DNA from: Nostoc sp. NIES-3756
GTDB taxonomy: Bacteria > Cyanobacteriota > Cyanobacteriia > Cyanobacteriales > Nostocaceae
DNA length: 64,000 nt
NCBI RefSeq assembly: GCF_001548375.1
Contig: NZ_AP017296.1
Coordinates: forward strand, 1-64,000
Direction of reading: 5' to 3'
The position numbers were made by a program, and so were the translations under genes. Under the pieces are notes generated by a model. It had not been told where the DNA came from. It searched no databases and was given only the letters and a program-made list of their open reading frames with translations. Positions 63,283-64,000 of this stretch are shown one piece after another. How positions within the stretch are numbered: position 1 is the stretch's first letter; every line of letters begins with the position of its first letter.

Positions 63283-63747
63283 TTAGAGTTTTTTTGCCAT
63301 AAATACGCTATTTGGGTCATTATCGTAGTCTCCAAATGAGTCTCAGTACTTAAAACCATACCTTGTGTATAAAGCTCGTGCTGGGGCGAATGCAGGTAAA
63401 GACCCTGTTTGCAAGTTCAGGCATTCGTAACCACGCCTTTGTGCTTCTCTGATGATGTGTTCTAGAATCTTCGAGGCAATACCTCTACGAAGGTGAGCTT
63501 TGGCAGTACGCATTGATTTAATTTCGCCAGTTCTCAAATCTAATTGCTTCAATGCCCCACAGCCAAGTAATTCTTCTGCTTCCCAAGCCGAAAAGAAAGT
63601 AATATCAGGTGAACGTAATGCTTCTAAATCAAGAGCATAGACGCTCTGTGGCGGTGTAATCTCATACATATGTTCTAGATGTTCCCGCAGAAGGTCAGCA
63701 ATCTTTTCACCTGTGAGGTCATCTTCGCGTATTTGCAATTGATTCAT
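63283..63747 (-). pseudogene. GNAT acetyltransferase interrupted by TGA near the end
   Basis: 154 codons overall. Core motifs AEELLGCGALKQLD, EIKSMRTAKAHLRRGIASKILEHIIREAQRRG and LNLQTGSLPAFAPARALYTRYGF are intact GNAT sequence. TGA at 63343-63345 stands where relatives have Cys (YGF.YC.PF..Y), and the frame continues with DSFGDYDNDPNSVFMAKKL to 63283. The stop would remove the last strand. One base change restores it. Confidence 0.7.
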
Positions 63748-63931
63748 CTCCTCAATTGATTAAGAAACTTTCTTGACCAAGGTAAACGCTATAGATTTTT
63801 CAGCCCTTAGTTTACCAAACTAAATCAATGAAAATAAATTTATCAATTAGTTGCGTGTATAATCATTGCTAAAAATCTTACTCAAACAGCAACGTACATT
63901 AGTTCCTTAAGCTTTAAGAGGTTTAAAGCCC

Positions 63932-64000
63932 ATGATATTTTCTGAGTGTGACTCAATTGATGCTGTAGACGAACTACTCAAGAAAATTCGTATTAAGGAA
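63932..64000 (+). CDS. start of a gene cut by the window edge
   Basis: ATG at 63932 preceded by AAGAGG about 13 bases upstream. The first 23 codons read MIFSECDSIDAVDELLKKIRIKE. Too short to name. Confidence 0.35.
   Translation, partial: MIFSECDSIDAVDELLKKIRIKE

Overview
The window looks like part of a plasmid, or a plasmid-derived accessory region, from a filamentous heterocyst-forming-type cyanobacterium (Nostoc/Anabaena/Calothrix-like). Supporting signs are frequent HIP1 octamers (GCGATCGC), 7-bp short tandem repeats (STRR type), cyanobacteria-typical families (Ycf35/DUF1257, DUF2997, Ycf46-like AAA, pentapeptide repeats, amylosucrase, TRADD-N-associated membrane domain), IS66, IS110 and IS701 transposases, a TnpB gene, and replication-type genes (replisome-organizer-like and antirepressor-like proteins, several fragments resembling the C-terminus of cyanobacterial plasmid replication proteins). 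No rRNA, tRNA or CRISPR array was recognised.

Layout. 0-4 kb: a broken IS66 transposase, a WG-repeat lipoprotein and an IS110 remnant. 4-21 kb: a long run of small, mostly minus-strand genes of unknown function. It includes a ribbon-helix-helix protein, a WGR protein, and a Ycf46-like AAA ATPase whose neighbours (85-aa protein, DUF2997, two DUF1257 proteins) are split off by an IS701 insertion. 21-34.3 kb: an AT-rich defence-like island with an XRE regulator and putative operators, an HNH protein, a dGTPase-like HD protein, a seven-gene overlapping operon (DUF6932 nucleotidyltransferase-like, HTH-ImmA/IrrE peptidase, zinc-ribbon-DUF4186, radical SAM, HTH-methyltransferase-like with a DPPW motif, ASCH, P-loop kinase), a decayed hybrid of two replication genes, and an 815-aa nuclease-STAND ATPase. 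34.3-43.8 kb: the plausible replication/maintenance block (replisome-organizer-like, antirepressor-like, a coiled-coil plasmid protein, divergent XRE regulator), small accessory genes, TnpB, and a replication-protein fragment. 44-64 kb: mixed cargo, namely amylosucrase, an SNF2/RapA-type helicase (DpdE-like), cupins, an IDGQRP-repeat protein, pentapeptide-repeat protein, TVP38-like and CDP-alcohol transferase membrane proteins, a dual-GGDEF protein, and several genes broken by single stops or frameshifts (MOSC, GNAT, replication-protein copy, GIY-YIG fragment).

How the parts fit. The region has been shaped by repeated insertion and decay. Three truncated copies of one replication-protein C-terminus, a fused remnant of the two replication genes, and dispersed paralogues of small genes all suggest past plasmid cointegration. 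The strongest candidate for an undescribed system is the overlapping minus-strand operon at 24.4-30.4 kb. Its content (modification-type enzymes, a nucleotide-kinase-like protein, a PUA-like ASCH protein and a toxin-antitoxin-like leading pair) suggests nucleic-acid or nucleotide modification linked to defence, but no substrate can be read from sequence alone. The twin DUF1257/DUF2997/AAA cluster is a second conserved-looking module of unknown role.
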